64,000 nt of DNA from Bradyrhizobium sp. SZCCT0148 (GCF_018129985.1 NZ_JAFCKT010000002.1:372001-436000); one strand, 5' to 3'. Counted from the stretch's first letter, positions 1-9,113 are shown. The notes: generated by a model not told the origin, from the sequence alone. Numbers and translations are program-made.

Positions 1-258
1 CATGGCAACGCCGACGACGTCGGGACGCGTCGCCAGAAATTGCCCGAGCTTGAGATAGGCCGGGCCCATCCGCGTCAGGGCGCGGGACATCCTTGGCCCG
101 TCCTTGGGGCCGCGTCGCTCGACCAGGCGTGCCAGCTTCAGCGCAAGCTGTCCCGGCGGCGGCACCAGGCTCGGATCGACCGAACCGAACACGCCCTCGC
201 GCGCAAACACGAACGCGGCGCGGATCAGGCGCGAAATGTGGGTGAAGGCAGAGATCAC
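1..258 (-). CDS. ubiB: UbiB-family protein (AarF/ABC1 atypical kinase), 5' part only
   Basis: The reverse strand reads open from a GTG at 258 to the window edge (86 codons). The product begins [18 protein letters not shown] and carries [18 protein letters not shown], the typical UbiB/ABC1 N-terminal signature (the KxGQ motif). UbiB is a membrane-associated atypical kinase/ATPase needed for ubiquinone synthesis. The GTG overlaps the ubiE stop as GTGA, which implies translational coupling and fixes this start. The ubiE-ubiB order is widespread in proteobacteria. The rest of the gene lies outside the window. Confidence 0.93.
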   Translation of the reverse strand, partial: MISAFTHISRLIRAAFVFAREGVFGSVDPSLVPPPGQLALKLARLVERRGPKDGPRMSRALTRMGPAYLKLGQFLATRPDVVGVAM

Positions 259-1016
259 AAACGCCAGCCCGAATGCAGTGCGACGATTCCGCCCGACAAT
301 GTCTGCCAGCTGACGCGGGCGAAGCCGGCGTCGCGGATCATGTCGGCGAAGGCGTTGGGTTTCGGAAACCTGCGGATGGACTCGACGAGATATTGGTAGG
401 ACTCGGCATCGCCCGTGATCATGCGGCCGAGCGGCGGGATCACCTTGAACGAGAACAGATCGTAGATCCTGTCGAGCCCGGGCATCTCGACGGTGGAGAA
501 TTCCAGGCACAGGAAGCGGCTGCCGGGCTTGAGCACGCGATGGGCCTCGCGCAGCGCAAGATCGATCCGGGGCACGTTGCGAATGCCGAAAGCGATCGTA
601 TATGCGTCGAAGCTGCGATCGGCGAAGGCGAGCGCTTCGGCGTTGCCCTCGACGAAATCGACCCGGGTTTCGAGATGGCGCTTCGCGGCGCGCTCGCGGC
701 CCACGGCCAGCATGTCGGTGTTGATGTCGCAGACGGTGGCATGGAAGCCCGTACCCGCGGCCTTGGCGGCGCGGAACGAAATGTCGCCGGTGCCGCCGGC
801 CACGTCGAGCAGCGCGAACGGCCGGTCGCCCCTCGGCGGGTCGAGCGCCGTGATCATGATGTCCTTCCAGACCCGGTGCAGGCCACCGGACATCAGATCG
901 TTCATCAGATCATAGCGCGACGCCACGCTGTGAAACACATCGTTCACCAGCGTCTGCTTGTCCCCCAGGGGAACGTCCTTGAAGCCAAAATGCGTGGTTT
1001 CGCCCGGCCGATCCAT
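255..1016 (-). CDS. ubiE: Ubiquinone biosynthesis C-methyltransferase UbiE
   Basis: 253 residues, normal length for the family. UbiE uses S-adenosylmethionine to C-methylate the polyprenyl-benzoquinol intermediate of ubiquinone (and demethylmenaquinone where present). The SAM-binding motif [11 protein letters not shown] lies at about residues 71-81. A second conserved block, [10 protein letters not shown], and [12 protein letters not shown] follow as expected for UbiE. The start is supported by a GGAG about 11 bases upstream. It is the first gene of a ubiE-ubiB pair (GTGA overlap) and is divergent from mutM across 81 bases. Confidence 0.97.
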   Translation of the reverse strand: MDRPGETTHFGFKDVPLGDKQTLVNDVFHSVASRYDLMNDLMSGGLHRVWKDIMITALDPPRGDRPFALLDVAGGTGDISFRAAKAAGTGFHATVCDINTDMLAVGRERAAKRHLETRVDFVEGNAEALAFADRSFDAYTIAFGIRNVPRIDLALREAHRVLKPGSRFLCLEFSTVEMPGLDRIYDLFSFKVIPPLGRMITGDAESYQYLVESIRRFPKPNAFADMIRDAGFARVSWQTLSGGIVALHSGWRL

Positions 1017-1097
1017 TACTCTACTCCACTGGGCGAACCATAGCGCGCCCGCCGCAATGGCGCTATCACACCGCCCTCATAAGGTGAATGCCTGACC

Positions 1098-1997
1098 ATG
1101 CCTGAATTGCCCGAAGTCGAGACCGTCCGCCGCGGCCTTCAGCCGGTGATGGAGGGCGCGAAAATCCTGGTCGCGGAGGCCCGCCGGCCGGATCTGCGCT
1201 TTCCGTTCCAGCCGGATTTCGTGGCGCGGCTGCAGGGGCAGGTCGTCACGGGGCTCGGCCGCCGTGCAAAATATCTCATGGCCGATCTCGCCTCCGGCGA
1301 CGTGCTCTTGATGCATCTGGGCATGTCGGGCTCGTTCCGCGTCATCAAGCCGGACAACGAGGCGGCGCCCGGCGAGTTTCACTATCCGAGGGGGAAGGAT
1401 TCCACGCACGACCACGTGCTGTTTCGGATGTCCTCCGGCGCGGACATCGTCTTCAACGACCCGCGGCGCTTCGGTTACATGAAAGTGATCGCACGTCACG
1501 CGCTCGAAGATGAGCCGCTGCTGCGCGACCTCGGCCCCGAGCCGCTCGGCAACGAATTCGACGCCGCGATGCTGGCGCGGTCCTGCGAAGGCAAAATGAC
1601 CAGCCTGAAGGCCGCGCTGCTCGACCAGCGCGTGGTCGCGGGGCTCGGCAACATCTATGTCTGCGAAGCCCTGCATCGCTCGCATCTGTCGCCGCGCCGC
1701 ATCGCGGCGACGCTCGCGACCAAGGGTCGCAAGGGTGTCGGCGGCGGCGAGCCCACCGATCATGCGAAGCGTCTGGTGAGTGCGATCCACACCGTGCTGA
1801 ACGACGCCATCAAGGCCGGCGGCTCGTCCTTGCGCGACCATCGCCAGACTTCGGGCGAGCTCGGCTATTTCCAGCACTCCTTCAAGGTCTACGACCGCGA
1901 AGGCGAGACCTGCAAGACGCCGGGGTGCGGCGGCACGGTCAAGCGGTTCACGCAGAATGGCCGATCGACGTTCTGGTGTCCGAAATGTCAGAAATGA
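1098..1997 (+). CDS. mutM: Formamidopyrimidine-DNA glycosylase (Fpg/MutM)
   Basis: 299 residues. This bifunctional DNA glycosylase/AP lyase removes 8-oxoguanine and formamidopyrimidines. The mature N-terminus after Met removal is PELPEVET, giving the catalytic Pro and Glu. The C-terminal zinc finger is present (CKTPGC then CPKC, the last four cysteines). It is about 25 residues longer than E. coli MutM; the excess is a basic/Gly-rich stretch near residues 210-225. An AAGGTG upstream supports this start. It is divergent from ubiE. Confidence 0.97.
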   Translation: MPELPEVETVRRGLQPVMEGAKILVAEARRPDLRFPFQPDFVARLQGQVVTGLGRRAKYLMADLASGDVLLMHLGMSGSFRVIKPDNEAAPGEFHYPRGKDSTHDHVLFRMSSGADIVFNDPRRFGYMKVIARHALEDEPLLRDLGPEPLGNEFDAAMLARSCEGKMTSLKAALLDQRVVAGLGNIYVCEALHRSHLSPRRIAATLATKGRKGVGGGEPTDHAKRLVSAIHTVLNDAIKAGGSSLRDHRQTSGELGYFQHSFKVYDREGETCKTPGCGGTVKRFTQNGRSTFWCPKCQK

Positions 1998-2049
1998 GAG
2001 TGATCGCAGCCTGAGGGCTGTGAGCTGTAAGACGATGATCCCACCGCGC

Positions 2050-2130
2050 CGTCATTGCGAGCGCAGCAAAGCAATCCGGAATTCCCTCCGCAGCAGGACT
2101 CTGGAGTGCTTCGCTGTGCTCGCAATGACC
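2050..2130. repeat. Palindromic intergenic repeat (CGTCATTGCGAG family)
   Basis: The left arm CGTCATTGCGAGCGCAGC and the right arm TGCTTCGCTGTGCTCGCAA plus TGAC are inverted relatives around a GGAATTCC-containing centre. The outer arms pair with few mismatches, so transcripts could fold into one long hairpin. It lies in the 390-base mutM/parA gap, is noncoding and looks like a mobile palindromic element. A related fragment follows at 2290-2335. Confidence 0.75.
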
Positions 2131-2289
2131 GGTGATGGAGCACCGTAACCCGCGAGCGGCTGTTTTGCCCGGCAAGTCAAACGTCTGCGCGCCGCCGCCG
2201 AGGTGCCTCGGCCGGGGGCGGTTCTGCTGTGCATGGGGTTGTTTTCGAGATTCGTGTTCGAGAGCGTGTTGCTCTCGCCAGAACAACGC

Positions 2290-2335
2290 GAAGCGAAGCA
2301 ATCCAGCCGGGCTGGTGGCCGGATTGCTTCGTCGC
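2290..2335. repeat. Second, shorter palindromic repeat of the same type
   Basis: GAAGCGAAGCAATCC and GGATTGCTTCGTCGC are inverted copies separated by about 15 bases. The motif AGCAATCC is shared with the element at 2050-2130, so this is probably a decayed partner. Nothing else was recognised between 2131 and 2289. Confidence 0.6.
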
Positions 2336-2338
2336 TGA

Positions 2339-2362
2339 GGCCCTTCCGGATGGTGAAGGGCC
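2339..2362 (-). terminator. Possible hairpin terminator after the ParA-like gene
   Basis: Perfect 8-bp stem GGCCCTTC/GAAGGGCC with an 8-base loop, 25 bases downstream of the ParA-like stop. There is no T-run, so Rho-independent termination is uncertain. Confidence 0.35.
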
Positions 2363-2387
2363 GACTGCCGTCCGAGCGATGCCCCGC

Positions 2388-3128
2388 TCAGGACGCCAGT
2401 GTCGTGGTCTCGTCCGCCGCCTGCTCGGCGATGAGCAGCATGCTGTCTGCGGCCGAGATGACCTGGTCGATCAGCACATTGGTGGTGGCTTCGAGCTCGA
2501 GCCGGGTTTCGATCCAGCGCCAGAGGCCGCGAATCTCGTCCGCCGACTTGCCGTTCGGCGCGAATTCGCTGACGGCAAGGCCGTTCGCGAGCGAATCCTG
2601 GTGGTCGTTACGCATCACGATCAGCGGGCGCGCGAGCACGTCCGAAAGATCGAGCGCGGCTTCCTCGGCGAGGGTGTTGGCGGCGTTGTCGATGCGCTGG
2701 CCCCGGATCGGCGTCTGGTTGAGCACGAAGCTGTAGGGCCGCTTCCAGGCGCGTGCGACGCTGAGCGTCGAGACGGTCGCCTCGATGTCGGCGACGCTGG
2801 GGCGGGCCGGGATCAGGCAGAGATCGGAATGGCGGATCGCAGCGGTGGTCGCGGCGCTGAGGCCGGCGGCGGTATCGACGATCGCGATCTGCAGGCCGCT
2901 GTCAGCCAGCATCTTCAGGCGCGGCTCGATGACCGCGGCGTGGTAGATCGGCTCGACGACGAGATCATCGGCATTGCGGCGGCGCTGCCAGTTCGACAGC
3001 GTGCCCTGCGGGTCGGTCTCGATCAGGCGGACGGTGAAGCCGGCCTGCTTGGCCGCGAGCGCGAGGCCGATGGCGAGCGTGCTCTTGCCGCTGCCACCCT
3101 TTTGAGTGGCCAGTACGATCGTGTGCAT
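2388..3128 (-). CDS. ParA/MinD-family P-loop ATPase (orphan)
   Basis: 246 residues starting at MHTIVLATQKGG. It has the deviant Walker A QKGGSGKST (about residues 9-17), DPQG of switch I and a hydrophobic Walker B strand ending in IVDTAAG. ParA-like ATPases dimerise on DNA or membrane and position plasmids, chromosomes or protein clusters. No parB-like partner gene is adjacent, so the cargo is unknown. The reading frame extends upstream to 3236, but AAGGA about 12 bases before 3128 and alignment to the family favour this start. It is divergent from the gamma-glutamyltransferase gene. Confidence 0.88.
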   Translation of the reverse strand: MHTIVLATQKGGSGKSTLAIGLALAAKQAGFTVRLIETDPQGTLSNWQRRRNADDLVVEPIYHAAVIEPRLKMLADSGLQIAIVDTAAGLSAATTAAIRHSDLCLIPARPSVADIEATVSTLSVARAWKRPYSFVLNQTPIRGQRIDNAANTLAEEAALDLSDVLARPLIVMRNDHQDSLANGLAVSEFAPNGKSADEIRGLWRWIETRLELEATTNVLIDQVISAADSMLLIAEQAADETTTLAS

Positions 3129-3368
3129 TTGAAGATCAATCCTTTGGAGTGGTGGGTCTCGGGATAACGCCACGCGAACGTGCATCGCTCTCGATGCTGA
3201 GCTCTTCTCGCTCAGGACGTGCCCTGCCCGATCCAAAGGGGACCGCGGTTGTCCGAATCAACGCTGACAATGATGGCAGAATCGGGAATGCCAGCTAATC
3301 CGTACCATTACTGGACCCGTAATCATGCGTGTGGTGTGCTCGCCGCCGTGCATAGAGGGATGAGCGGC

Positions 3369-5048
3369 ATGAGCGGAAACTGGCGCGACCGGACGGCGAC
3401 GACTTTCGACTGCCAGAAGATGCCGGCGGTCTCGAGCCGCGGCATGGTGGTCAGCAACCACCCGCTGGCCTCCAGCGCCGGCGCCGAGATGCTGGCCGCC
3501 GGCGGCAACGCCATCGATGCCGCGATCGCCACCCTGTTCACGTTGACCGTGGTCGAGCCGATGATGGTGGGCATCATCGGCGGCGGCATGGCGCATATCC
3601 GGCTCGCCGACGGCAGCCATCGCATCATCGACGGCCAGAGCACCGTGCCCTCCGCCGTCCGCGACACCACCTACACCTCGAAGCCCGGCTCGGCGCATGA
3701 CGTGTTCGATACGGTCGGCAACGAGAATCTCAACGGTCCGAAGGCGGTCGCCACGCCGGGCTCGCTCAAGGCCTGGTGCGAGACGCTGCAGAGGTTCGGC
3801 ACCATGTCGCTTGCCGACGTCATGCAGCCCGCCATCAAGCATGCCGCCCGCGGCTATGCGACGACGCCCTATCTGCACGAATGCATCAGCGAAAGCGCCG
3901 ACGAGATGCGCAAGGACAAGCCGATCGCGGCGATCTTTCTGCCCGGCGGTGAGCCGCTCAGGATCGGCGAGCGCGTCGTGCAATCAGAATATGCCGAGAC
4001 GCTGCGCCATATCGCCGATCACGGCGAGAAGGCCCTCTATGAGGGGCCGCTCGGCGGCATTCTGGTCGACACCATGGAAAAAACCGGCGGCTTCATCCGC
4101 CGCAATGATCTCGCAACCTACAAGACGGTGGAACGGCAGCCGATCCGCGCCGACTATCGCGGCTGGACCATCCTCGGCCCGCCGCCACCTGCGGCCTCCG
4201 GCGTGCACATCGCTCAAATGCTCAACATTCTCGAGGGGTACGACATCGGCCGCCTCGGCTTCGGCACATCAGAGACGATCCACTATCTCGCCGAGGTGCT
4301 GAAGATTGCCTTCGCCGATCGCGCCGCGGCCAGCGGCGATCCCGATTATGTCGGGGTACCCGTGGAGAAGCTGACCTCGAAAGCCTATGCCGAAGAGCGC
4401 CGCCGCGCCATCGATCCGGCGCGGGCGCAGATTTGGGGCGCCGGCGTGTCGCAGCTCGAAGGCGCACACACCACGCACATGACGGCGGCGGATAGCTTCG
4501 GCAACGTGGTCGCGACCACGCAGACCATCAACAATCTGTTTGGCGCAAAGATCATGATTCCGGGCCTCGGGGCCATCGCCAACAACTACATGAATCTGTT
4601 CGATCCACGACCGGGCCACGCGCTGTCGCTGGCGCCGGGCAAGCGAGTCACCACTTCGATGTCGCCGATGATGGCGCTCGACGACGGCAAGCTCCGCTAT
4701 GCACTCGGCCTGCCCGGCGGCAAGCGCATCTTCCCGAGCGCGATGCAGGCACTCGTCAATCTGATCGACCATGGCATGAGCCTGCAGGAGGCGGTGGAAG
4801 CGCCCAGGGTCTGGACCGAAGGCAACGCGCTGGAGGTCGAGCAAACGGTGCCGGAGAGCGTGCGTGCGGAACTCGCCGTGCGCGGTCACAAGGTGCAGCC
4901 CGTCGCTACCGTCGCCGGCGGCATGAACGGGATCGCCTTCCACGACGACGGCACCATGACCGGCGCCGCCTGCTGGCGTGCCGACGGCACGCCCATCGGC
5001 ATTTCGGGCGGCCTCGCGAAGAGCGGGATCAGGTTCAGGCTCGCCTGA
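3369..5048 (+). CDS. ggt: Gamma-glutamyltransferase (Ntn hydrolase)
   Basis: 559 residues. The family autocleaves at a conserved Thr that becomes the nucleophile for gamma-glutamyl transfer or hydrolysis of glutathione-like substrates. The processing site is visible as HTTHMT, with the predicted nucleophile at Thr368 (first T of TTH). GGGMAHIRL, near residues 72-80, also matches the family. No signal peptide is seen, unlike periplasmic E. coli GGT, so it may be cytoplasmic. GAGGG sits 9-13 bases before the chosen ATG; an in-frame ATG at 3360 is the alternative, and the frame is open back to 3219. Confidence 0.92.
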   Translation: MSGNWRDRTATTFDCQKMPAVSSRGMVVSNHPLASSAGAEMLAAGGNAIDAAIATLFTLTVVEPMMVGIIGGGMAHIRLADGSHRIIDGQSTVPSAVRDTTYTSKPGSAHDVFDTVGNENLNGPKAVATPGSLKAWCETLQRFGTMSLADVMQPAIKHAARGYATTPYLHECISESADEMRKDKPIAAIFLPGGEPLRIGERVVQSEYAETLRHIADHGEKALYEGPLGGILVDTMEKTGGFIRRNDLATYKTVERQPIRADYRGWTILGPPPPAASGVHIAQMLNILEGYDIGRLGFGTSETIHYLAEVLKIAFADRAAASGDPDYVGVPVEKLTSKAYAEERRRAIDPARAQIWGAGVSQLEGAHTTHMTAADSFGNVVATTQTINNLFGAKIMIPGLGAIANNYMNLFDPRPGHALSLAPGKRVTTSMSPMMALDDGKLRYALGLPGGKRIFPSAMQALVNLIDHGMSLQEAVEAPRVWTEGNALEVEQTVPESVRAELAVRGHKVQPVATVAGGMNGIAFHDDGTMTGAACWRADGTPIGISGGLAKSGIRFRLA

Positions 5049-5054
5049 CGGTTC

Positions 5055-5564
5055 TCATTTCGATGCGCCGCTGCCGCCGAGGTCCGCGGCCGCGCGCGCA
5101 ACCAGGTCGGTTGCGCTCGCATTGGTCTGGAGCGATCGGACCTTGACGTCGATCGTGATCAATTTCCATTCGCCTTCCGACATGGCGTAATCCAGCGCGT
5201 AGCTCAGCCGCGATGGTGTCGTGTCGAAATGGCCACGCAGCAACAGCGCGCCGTTGTCGTCGATCCTGGGCTCTTCCGTGGTCACGATCGGCATGCCGGC
5301 GATGGCGTCGATGTGATGTCCGGCAAACGTCGCAAAGGCCTGCTTCAGCGTGGCGGCTGAAAAGCGCTCGCGGAACGGTCTCGCCATTTTCGCGTGGAGC
5401 ACATCGTAGTTGCCGGTGAGGTTGGCGTCGTTCAGCGTCAGCAGCGCCACCTTCACCATCACCTCCTCCACCTTTCCGGTCGGCAGTGGTGATTGTGCCC
5501 AGGCCGAACAGCCCAGCAGCGCGGTCGCCGCCGCCGCTGAAAGCATGGTCGGATACCGCAACAT
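5055..5564 (-). CDS. Small exported protein of unknown function
   Basis: 169 residues. The N-terminus is a typical signal peptide, with likely signal peptidase I cleavage after SAWA. LLGC just before it could instead act as a weak lipobox. The rest is a compact alpha/beta domain with alternating strands (GALLLRGHF, EGEWKLITIDV) that recalls NTF2-like folds; this is inference only. It begins 1 base after the stop of the protease-like gene upstream and is therefore probably co-transcribed and functionally linked with it. No specific function can be assigned. Confidence 0.8.
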   Translation of the reverse strand: MLRYPTMLSAAAATALLGCSAWAQSPLPTGKVEEVMVKVALLTLNDANLTGNYDVLHAKMARPFRERFSAATLKQAFATFAGHHIDAIAGMPIVTTEEPRIDDNGALLLRGHFDTTPSRLSYALDYAMSEGEWKLITIDVKVRSLQTNASATDLVARAAADLGGSGASK

Positions 5565-5565
5565 C

Positions 5566-6927
5566 CTACTTCCTCACGCAGATCACGCGCACGACGCCGG
5601 CCTTGGCATCCGTCGACATGCCGTTCGCCGTGATCTTGTGGGCCTTCAGGAAATCGCGCACGGCGTCCGCAGACACCATCACCGCCTGCGAGGCCGGCAT
5701 TGACGTCGCCGGCCCTGCGACCATCGCCGGCTTCAACAGCGCGATGCCCGCGAACTTGCCGTCGCCATCGATGGCCGGACCACCGGAGAACCCGACCGCC
5801 GGCGGCGGGGTCAGCGCTGAATCGCTGCTCGGGACCGGCGCCAGTGCGGCCTTGACGACCGATACGCCGGCCGCGCCGCCCTGGCTTTGTGGATCGGCGA
5901 TGCCGATGACGTCCACGTTGGTCTTGGCCGCGCCGCCAGCAAGGCTGAACGGCTTCAGGCCGCGCGCGCCGTAGATATGCAGCAGTGCAAGACCGTGCTC
6001 CTTATCCTCGGCGAGGCGATCGGCGCTGCCATAGCCGGCAATCGTGATGGCGAGACAGCTGTCGGTGACGAGCCGGTCGGTGACGATCGCGCCGTCGTCA
6101 CTGACGACGAGGCCGGTGCCGTACTCGACGGTCTTGCGCGGCGGCGGCCCGGCTTGCGGTCCGGACGGAAACGCGTTGAACGCGCTCGACATCGCGATCA
6201 CGACCGGCTCGACCGTGTTCTCGGTCGCCTGGTCGTAGAGGATCGTCATGATTCGGACCTCGTCGCCCTTGAAGGTGCCGCGGACGTAGAATTTTTTCAG
6301 GCCCTGTAATCCCGACAGCACGAAGAAGTCGGGCTTCACCACGGTGTAGTCGACCTTGCGCCCGGCCGGCTCCTTCTTCTCGAGCTCGGCGAGCTTGGCG
6401 GTGGTGGGGTTTGCCTCCTTGCGGCGACTGAGCAGCACCTGCACGGTTCCTGTCGGCGAGGTCCACTTCGAGCCGTTGGCATCGGTGGCCTGCTGCGGCA
6501 CCAGTTTTAAGGGAATGCCGAGCCGCGCGCCGCTGGTCATCTCGGTCACGAGTTTCCAGCCGACGCCCTCCTGCTTCCGCCGCGCGGTCTCGGCGAGCGC
6601 GGCACGCTCCTGCGGATTGAGCACGCCGGTCGGCTTGCCGCCCTTGAGCTTCTGGTATTCCTTGATTGCCTCGACCATGCGCGCGCTGACGTCGCCGGTG
6701 ATGGCGCCGTTATACTGGCCGACCCAGGCGAGGTCGGACTGTAGCGACAGCCGTTCCGCCTGCGTCATGCCGTCTGCCGTCTGCGACGGCGTCTGCAGGG
6801 CAGGCGGCTTGATCGGGACGGTCTGGACCACCTTTGGCTTTGTGCCGGGGACCTGCGGCGTCGTCATCTGGGCGCTCGCACCCGTGGCGGACGCAAACAT
6901 CAGTGTTGCCGCAAGCATCGATCTCAT
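5566..6927 (-). CDS. Exported peptidoglycan-binding / trypsin-like protein with degenerate triad
   Basis: 453 residues with signal peptide MRSMLAATLMFASATGASA. A PG_binding_1-like repeat follows (QSDLAWVGQYNGAITGDV... then EAIKEYQK). A C-terminal HtrA/trypsin-like domain begins at GTGLVVSDDGAIVT. In that domain the usual TNNHV position reads TDRLV (His to Leu) and the DLALL position reads GLALL (Asp to Gly), while GFSGGPA keeps the Ser. It is therefore probably proteolytically inactive and may act as a cell-wall binding scaffold. In-frame ATGs at 6957, 6972 and 6990 are possible alternative starts. First gene of a two-gene unit with 5055-5564. Confidence 0.87.
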   Translation of the reverse strand: MRSMLAATLMFASATGASAQMTTPQVPGTKPKVVQTVPIKPPALQTPSQTADGMTQAERLSLQSDLAWVGQYNGAITGDVSARMVEAIKEYQKLKGGKPTGVLNPQERAALAETARRKQEGVGWKLVTEMTSGARLGIPLKLVPQQATDANGSKWTSPTGTVQVLLSRRKEANPTTAKLAELEKKEPAGRKVDYTVVKPDFFVLSGLQGLKKFYVRGTFKGDEVRIMTILYDQATENTVEPVVIAMSSAFNAFPSGPQAGPPPRKTVEYGTGLVVSDDGAIVTDRLVTDSCLAITIAGYGSADRLAEDKEHGLALLHIYGARGLKPFSLAGGAAKTNVDVIGIADPQSQGGAAGVSVVKAALAPVPSSDSALTPPPAVGFSGGPAIDGDGKFAGIALLKPAMVAGPATSMPASQAVMVSADAVRDFLKAHKITANGMSTDAKAGVVRVICVRK

Positions 6928-7033
6928 GACAAATCCAGCCAGCCCATTGAACGCCATGTCATTCAAGCACATCTCGTTGGTCGCGAACAATGTTGCGCTG
7001 GTTCAGGTGGCGATGGACGCCACGCGTTCAGGT

Positions 7034-7140
7034 CCTCTTCCTGAGGAGCGGCCTTCAGGCCGCGTCTCGAAGGATGGCACAGGGCGAGATCGGGGCCTTC
7101 ATGGTTCGAGACGCGCGTGCCGCGCTCCTCACCATGAGGG
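7034..7140. repeat. Bradyrhizobium-type palindromic repeat (CTCCTCA..CGTCTCGAAGGATGG)
   Basis: CCTGAGGAGCGGCC...CGTCTCGAAGGATGG is followed by CTTCATGGTTCGAGACGCG...CGCTCCTCACCATGAGG, that is, two large inverted arms each with its own internal dyad. This arrangement is familiar from intergenic regions of Bradyrhizobium. It ends about 20 bases before the moeB start and could form a large hairpin in the moeB leader. Confidence 0.8.
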
Positions 7141-7161
7141 TGAGAGGAACGAAGGACGACG

Positions 7162-7965
7162 ATGCTGAGCCCGGACGAACTCGAACGCTATGCCCGCCAT
7201 ATCGTGCTGCGCGATGTCGGTGGTCCCGGCCAGGCTGCGCTGAAGCGGGCCTCCGCGCTGGTGATCGGCGCCGGCGGGCTCGGCGCGCCGGCGCTGATGT
7301 ATCTGGCCGCCGCCGGTATCGGCACGCTCGGCGTGGTCGATGACGACGTGGTGTCGCTGTCCAATTTGCAGCGCCAGGTCATCCACACCACGCCCGATAT
7401 CGGCCGCCACAAGGTCGAGAGCGCGGCAGAGCGGATCTCCGCGCTCAATCCGCACGTCCGTTTCGTCGGCCACGCCACCTGGCTGAATGCCGACAACGCG
7501 CTCGACCTGATCGGCGATTACGACCTCGTGCTCGACGGCTCCGATAATTTCTCGACGCGCTATCTGGTCTCGGACGCCTGCTTCTTCGCGAAGAAGCCGC
7601 TGATCACGGCGGCGCTCGGCACGTTCGACGGCTCGCTCACCACCATCCGCGCACACGAGACCAACGAGCGGGGCGAGTTCAATCCGACCTATCGTTGCCT
7701 GTTTCCGGAGGCGCCGCCGCCCGGTACGGTGCCGGCCTGCGCGGAGGCCGGCGTCATGGGCGCGCTGGCGGGCGTGATGGGCTCGATGATGGCGCTGGAG
7801 GCGATCCGCGAGATCGTCGGCTTCGGCGACGGCCTCGTCGGCCGCCTCCTGATGATCGATGCGCGCGCGATGCGCTTCGAAACGCTGCGCTATGGGCGCG
7901 ATCCGGCCAACCCGCTCAATGGCGACGGGCCCGTGGTCACCGACCTCAGCGCCCATCGCACCTGA
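7162..7965 (+). CDS. moeB: MoeB/ThiF-family sulfur-carrier adenylyltransferase
   Basis: 267 residues. Family members adenylate the C-terminal Gly of MoaD/ThiS-type sulfur carriers for molybdopterin or thiamine synthesis. The nucleotide motif GAGGLGAP (37-44), D60/D61, SNLQRQ (67-72) and DGSDNF (125-130) are all present, as is the conserved Cys in ACAEAGV (Cys193). The structural zinc site of E. coli MoeB (CxxC twice) is not: only one Cys of the first pair is present (YRC, Cys179), and the C-terminal CxxC is missing. No rhodanese domain. GAAGGA lies about 8 bases upstream of the start. MoeB versus ThiF cannot be settled from context. Confidence 0.9.
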   Translation: MLSPDELERYARHIVLRDVGGPGQAALKRASALVIGAGGLGAPALMYLAAAGIGTLGVVDDDVVSLSNLQRQVIHTTPDIGRHKVESAAERISALNPHVRFVGHATWLNADNALDLIGDYDLVLDGSDNFSTRYLVSDACFFAKKPLITAALGTFDGSLTTIRAHETNERGEFNPTYRCLFPEAPPPGTVPACAEAGVMGALAGVMGSMMALEAIREIVGFGDGLVGRLLMIDARAMRFETLRYGRDPANPLNGDGPVVTDLSAHRT

Positions 7966-7974
7966 TCTGCTGCG

Positions 7975-8994
7975 TTACGCCGCGGCCGGCTTCTCGCTGT
8001 CGAGATGGGCCATCTGCTCGGCGGTATAACGCGTGCCCGAAGCGACATCCGGCGGAAACGCCTTGGCCAGCGCCGCAAGATGTGCCGGTGTCAGCGTGAC
8101 CCTGGTCGCGCCAAGCGCTTCGACGAGACGGGTGCGGGTCTTGGCGCCGACCAGCGGCACGATCGCTTGACCGCGCTCCCGGCCCTGCGCCGCCACCCAG
8201 GCAATCGCGACTTGCGCCGGCGTTGCGCCGATTTCCCCGGCGATGGCACGCAGCGATTCCACCAGCGCGAGATTGGCGTCGAGATTTTCGCCTTGGAAGC
8301 GCGGTGTCATGAGCCGGTAGTCCTTGCCGGCCTTGCCTGAATCCTTCGACCAATGGCCGCTGATCAGGCCGCGCGCCAGCACGCCGTAGGCGGTGATGCC
8401 GATGCCGAGCTCGCGGCAGGTCTTGAGGATGTCGCGTTCGATGCCGCGCTCGATCAGCGAATATTCGATCTGGAGATCGGCGATCGGATGCACGGCATGC
8501 GCGCGGCGGATGGTGTCGGATCCGACCTCGGACAGGCCGATATGCCTGACGTAGCCGGCCTTCACGAGATCGGCGAGGCCGCCGATGGTCTCTTCGATGG
8601 CAACGTTGGGGTCGAGCCGCGCCGGGCGATAGATGTCGACATAGTCGGTGCCGAGCCGCTGCAGCGAATACGCGAGGAAATTCCGGAGCGCGGTCGGGCG
8701 GCAATCCATGCCGGTGAATTCACCGGCGGGGCCGCGCAGCGCGCCGAACTTGACGCTGATCTGCACCCTGTCGCGCGCCACATCCCGCAGCGCGTCGCGG
8801 ATCAGCATTTCATTGTGGCCCATCCCGTAGAAATCGCCGGTGTCGATCAGTGTGATGCCGGCATCGAGCGCGGCGTGGACCGTGGCGATGCTCTCGCCGC
8901 GATGGGCCGGGCCGTAGGCATCCGACATGGCCATGCAGCCGAGACCCAGGGCCGAGACGGTGGGGCCGGTTGAACCGAGTGTGTGCTGTTCCAT
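7975..8994 (-). CDS. Aldo/keto reductase
   Basis: 339 residues starting MEQHTLGSTG. These are NADPH-dependent carbonyl reductases with a TIM barrel. The signature ALGLGCMAMSD near the N-terminus, DTGDFYGMGHNE (catalytic Asp and Tyr), the Lys in VKFGA and the cofactor loop IVPLVGAKTRTR near residue 290 are seen. GAGGAG about 8 bases upstream fixes the start. Divergent from a LysR gene that probably controls it. The substrate cannot be predicted. Confidence 0.92.
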   Translation of the reverse strand: MEQHTLGSTGPTVSALGLGCMAMSDAYGPAHRGESIATVHAALDAGITLIDTGDFYGMGHNEMLIRDALRDVARDRVQISVKFGALRGPAGEFTGMDCRPTALRNFLAYSLQRLGTDYVDIYRPARLDPNVAIEETIGGLADLVKAGYVRHIGLSEVGSDTIRRAHAVHPIADLQIEYSLIERGIERDILKTCRELGIGITAYGVLARGLISGHWSKDSGKAGKDYRLMTPRFQGENLDANLALVESLRAIAGEIGATPAQVAIAWVAAQGRERGQAIVPLVGAKTRTRLVEALGATRVTLTPAHLAALAKAFPPDVASGTRYTAEQMAHLDSEKPAAA

Positions 8995-9095
8995 GATGGC
9001 TCTCCTCGAAAGGCGGCAGTCTGATCGCGCCGCGTGACGAGGAGGGATATGCGCCGGCTCAATTGCGCCGATAAGCTGGACAATGCCGAATGGCT

Positions 9096-9113
9096 TGTTC
9101 ATCATATCGAACA
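9096..9113. promoter_or_regulatory. Candidate LysR operator between aldo/keto reductase and LysR genes
   Basis: TGTTC-N8-GAACA, a perfect 5-bp dyad abutting the ATG of the LysR gene. LysR proteins typically bind such interrupted dyads (T-N11-A type) in the shared intergenic region. Binding here would block the regulator's own translation start region, consistent with autorepression. Inferred, not proven. Confidence 0.4.
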
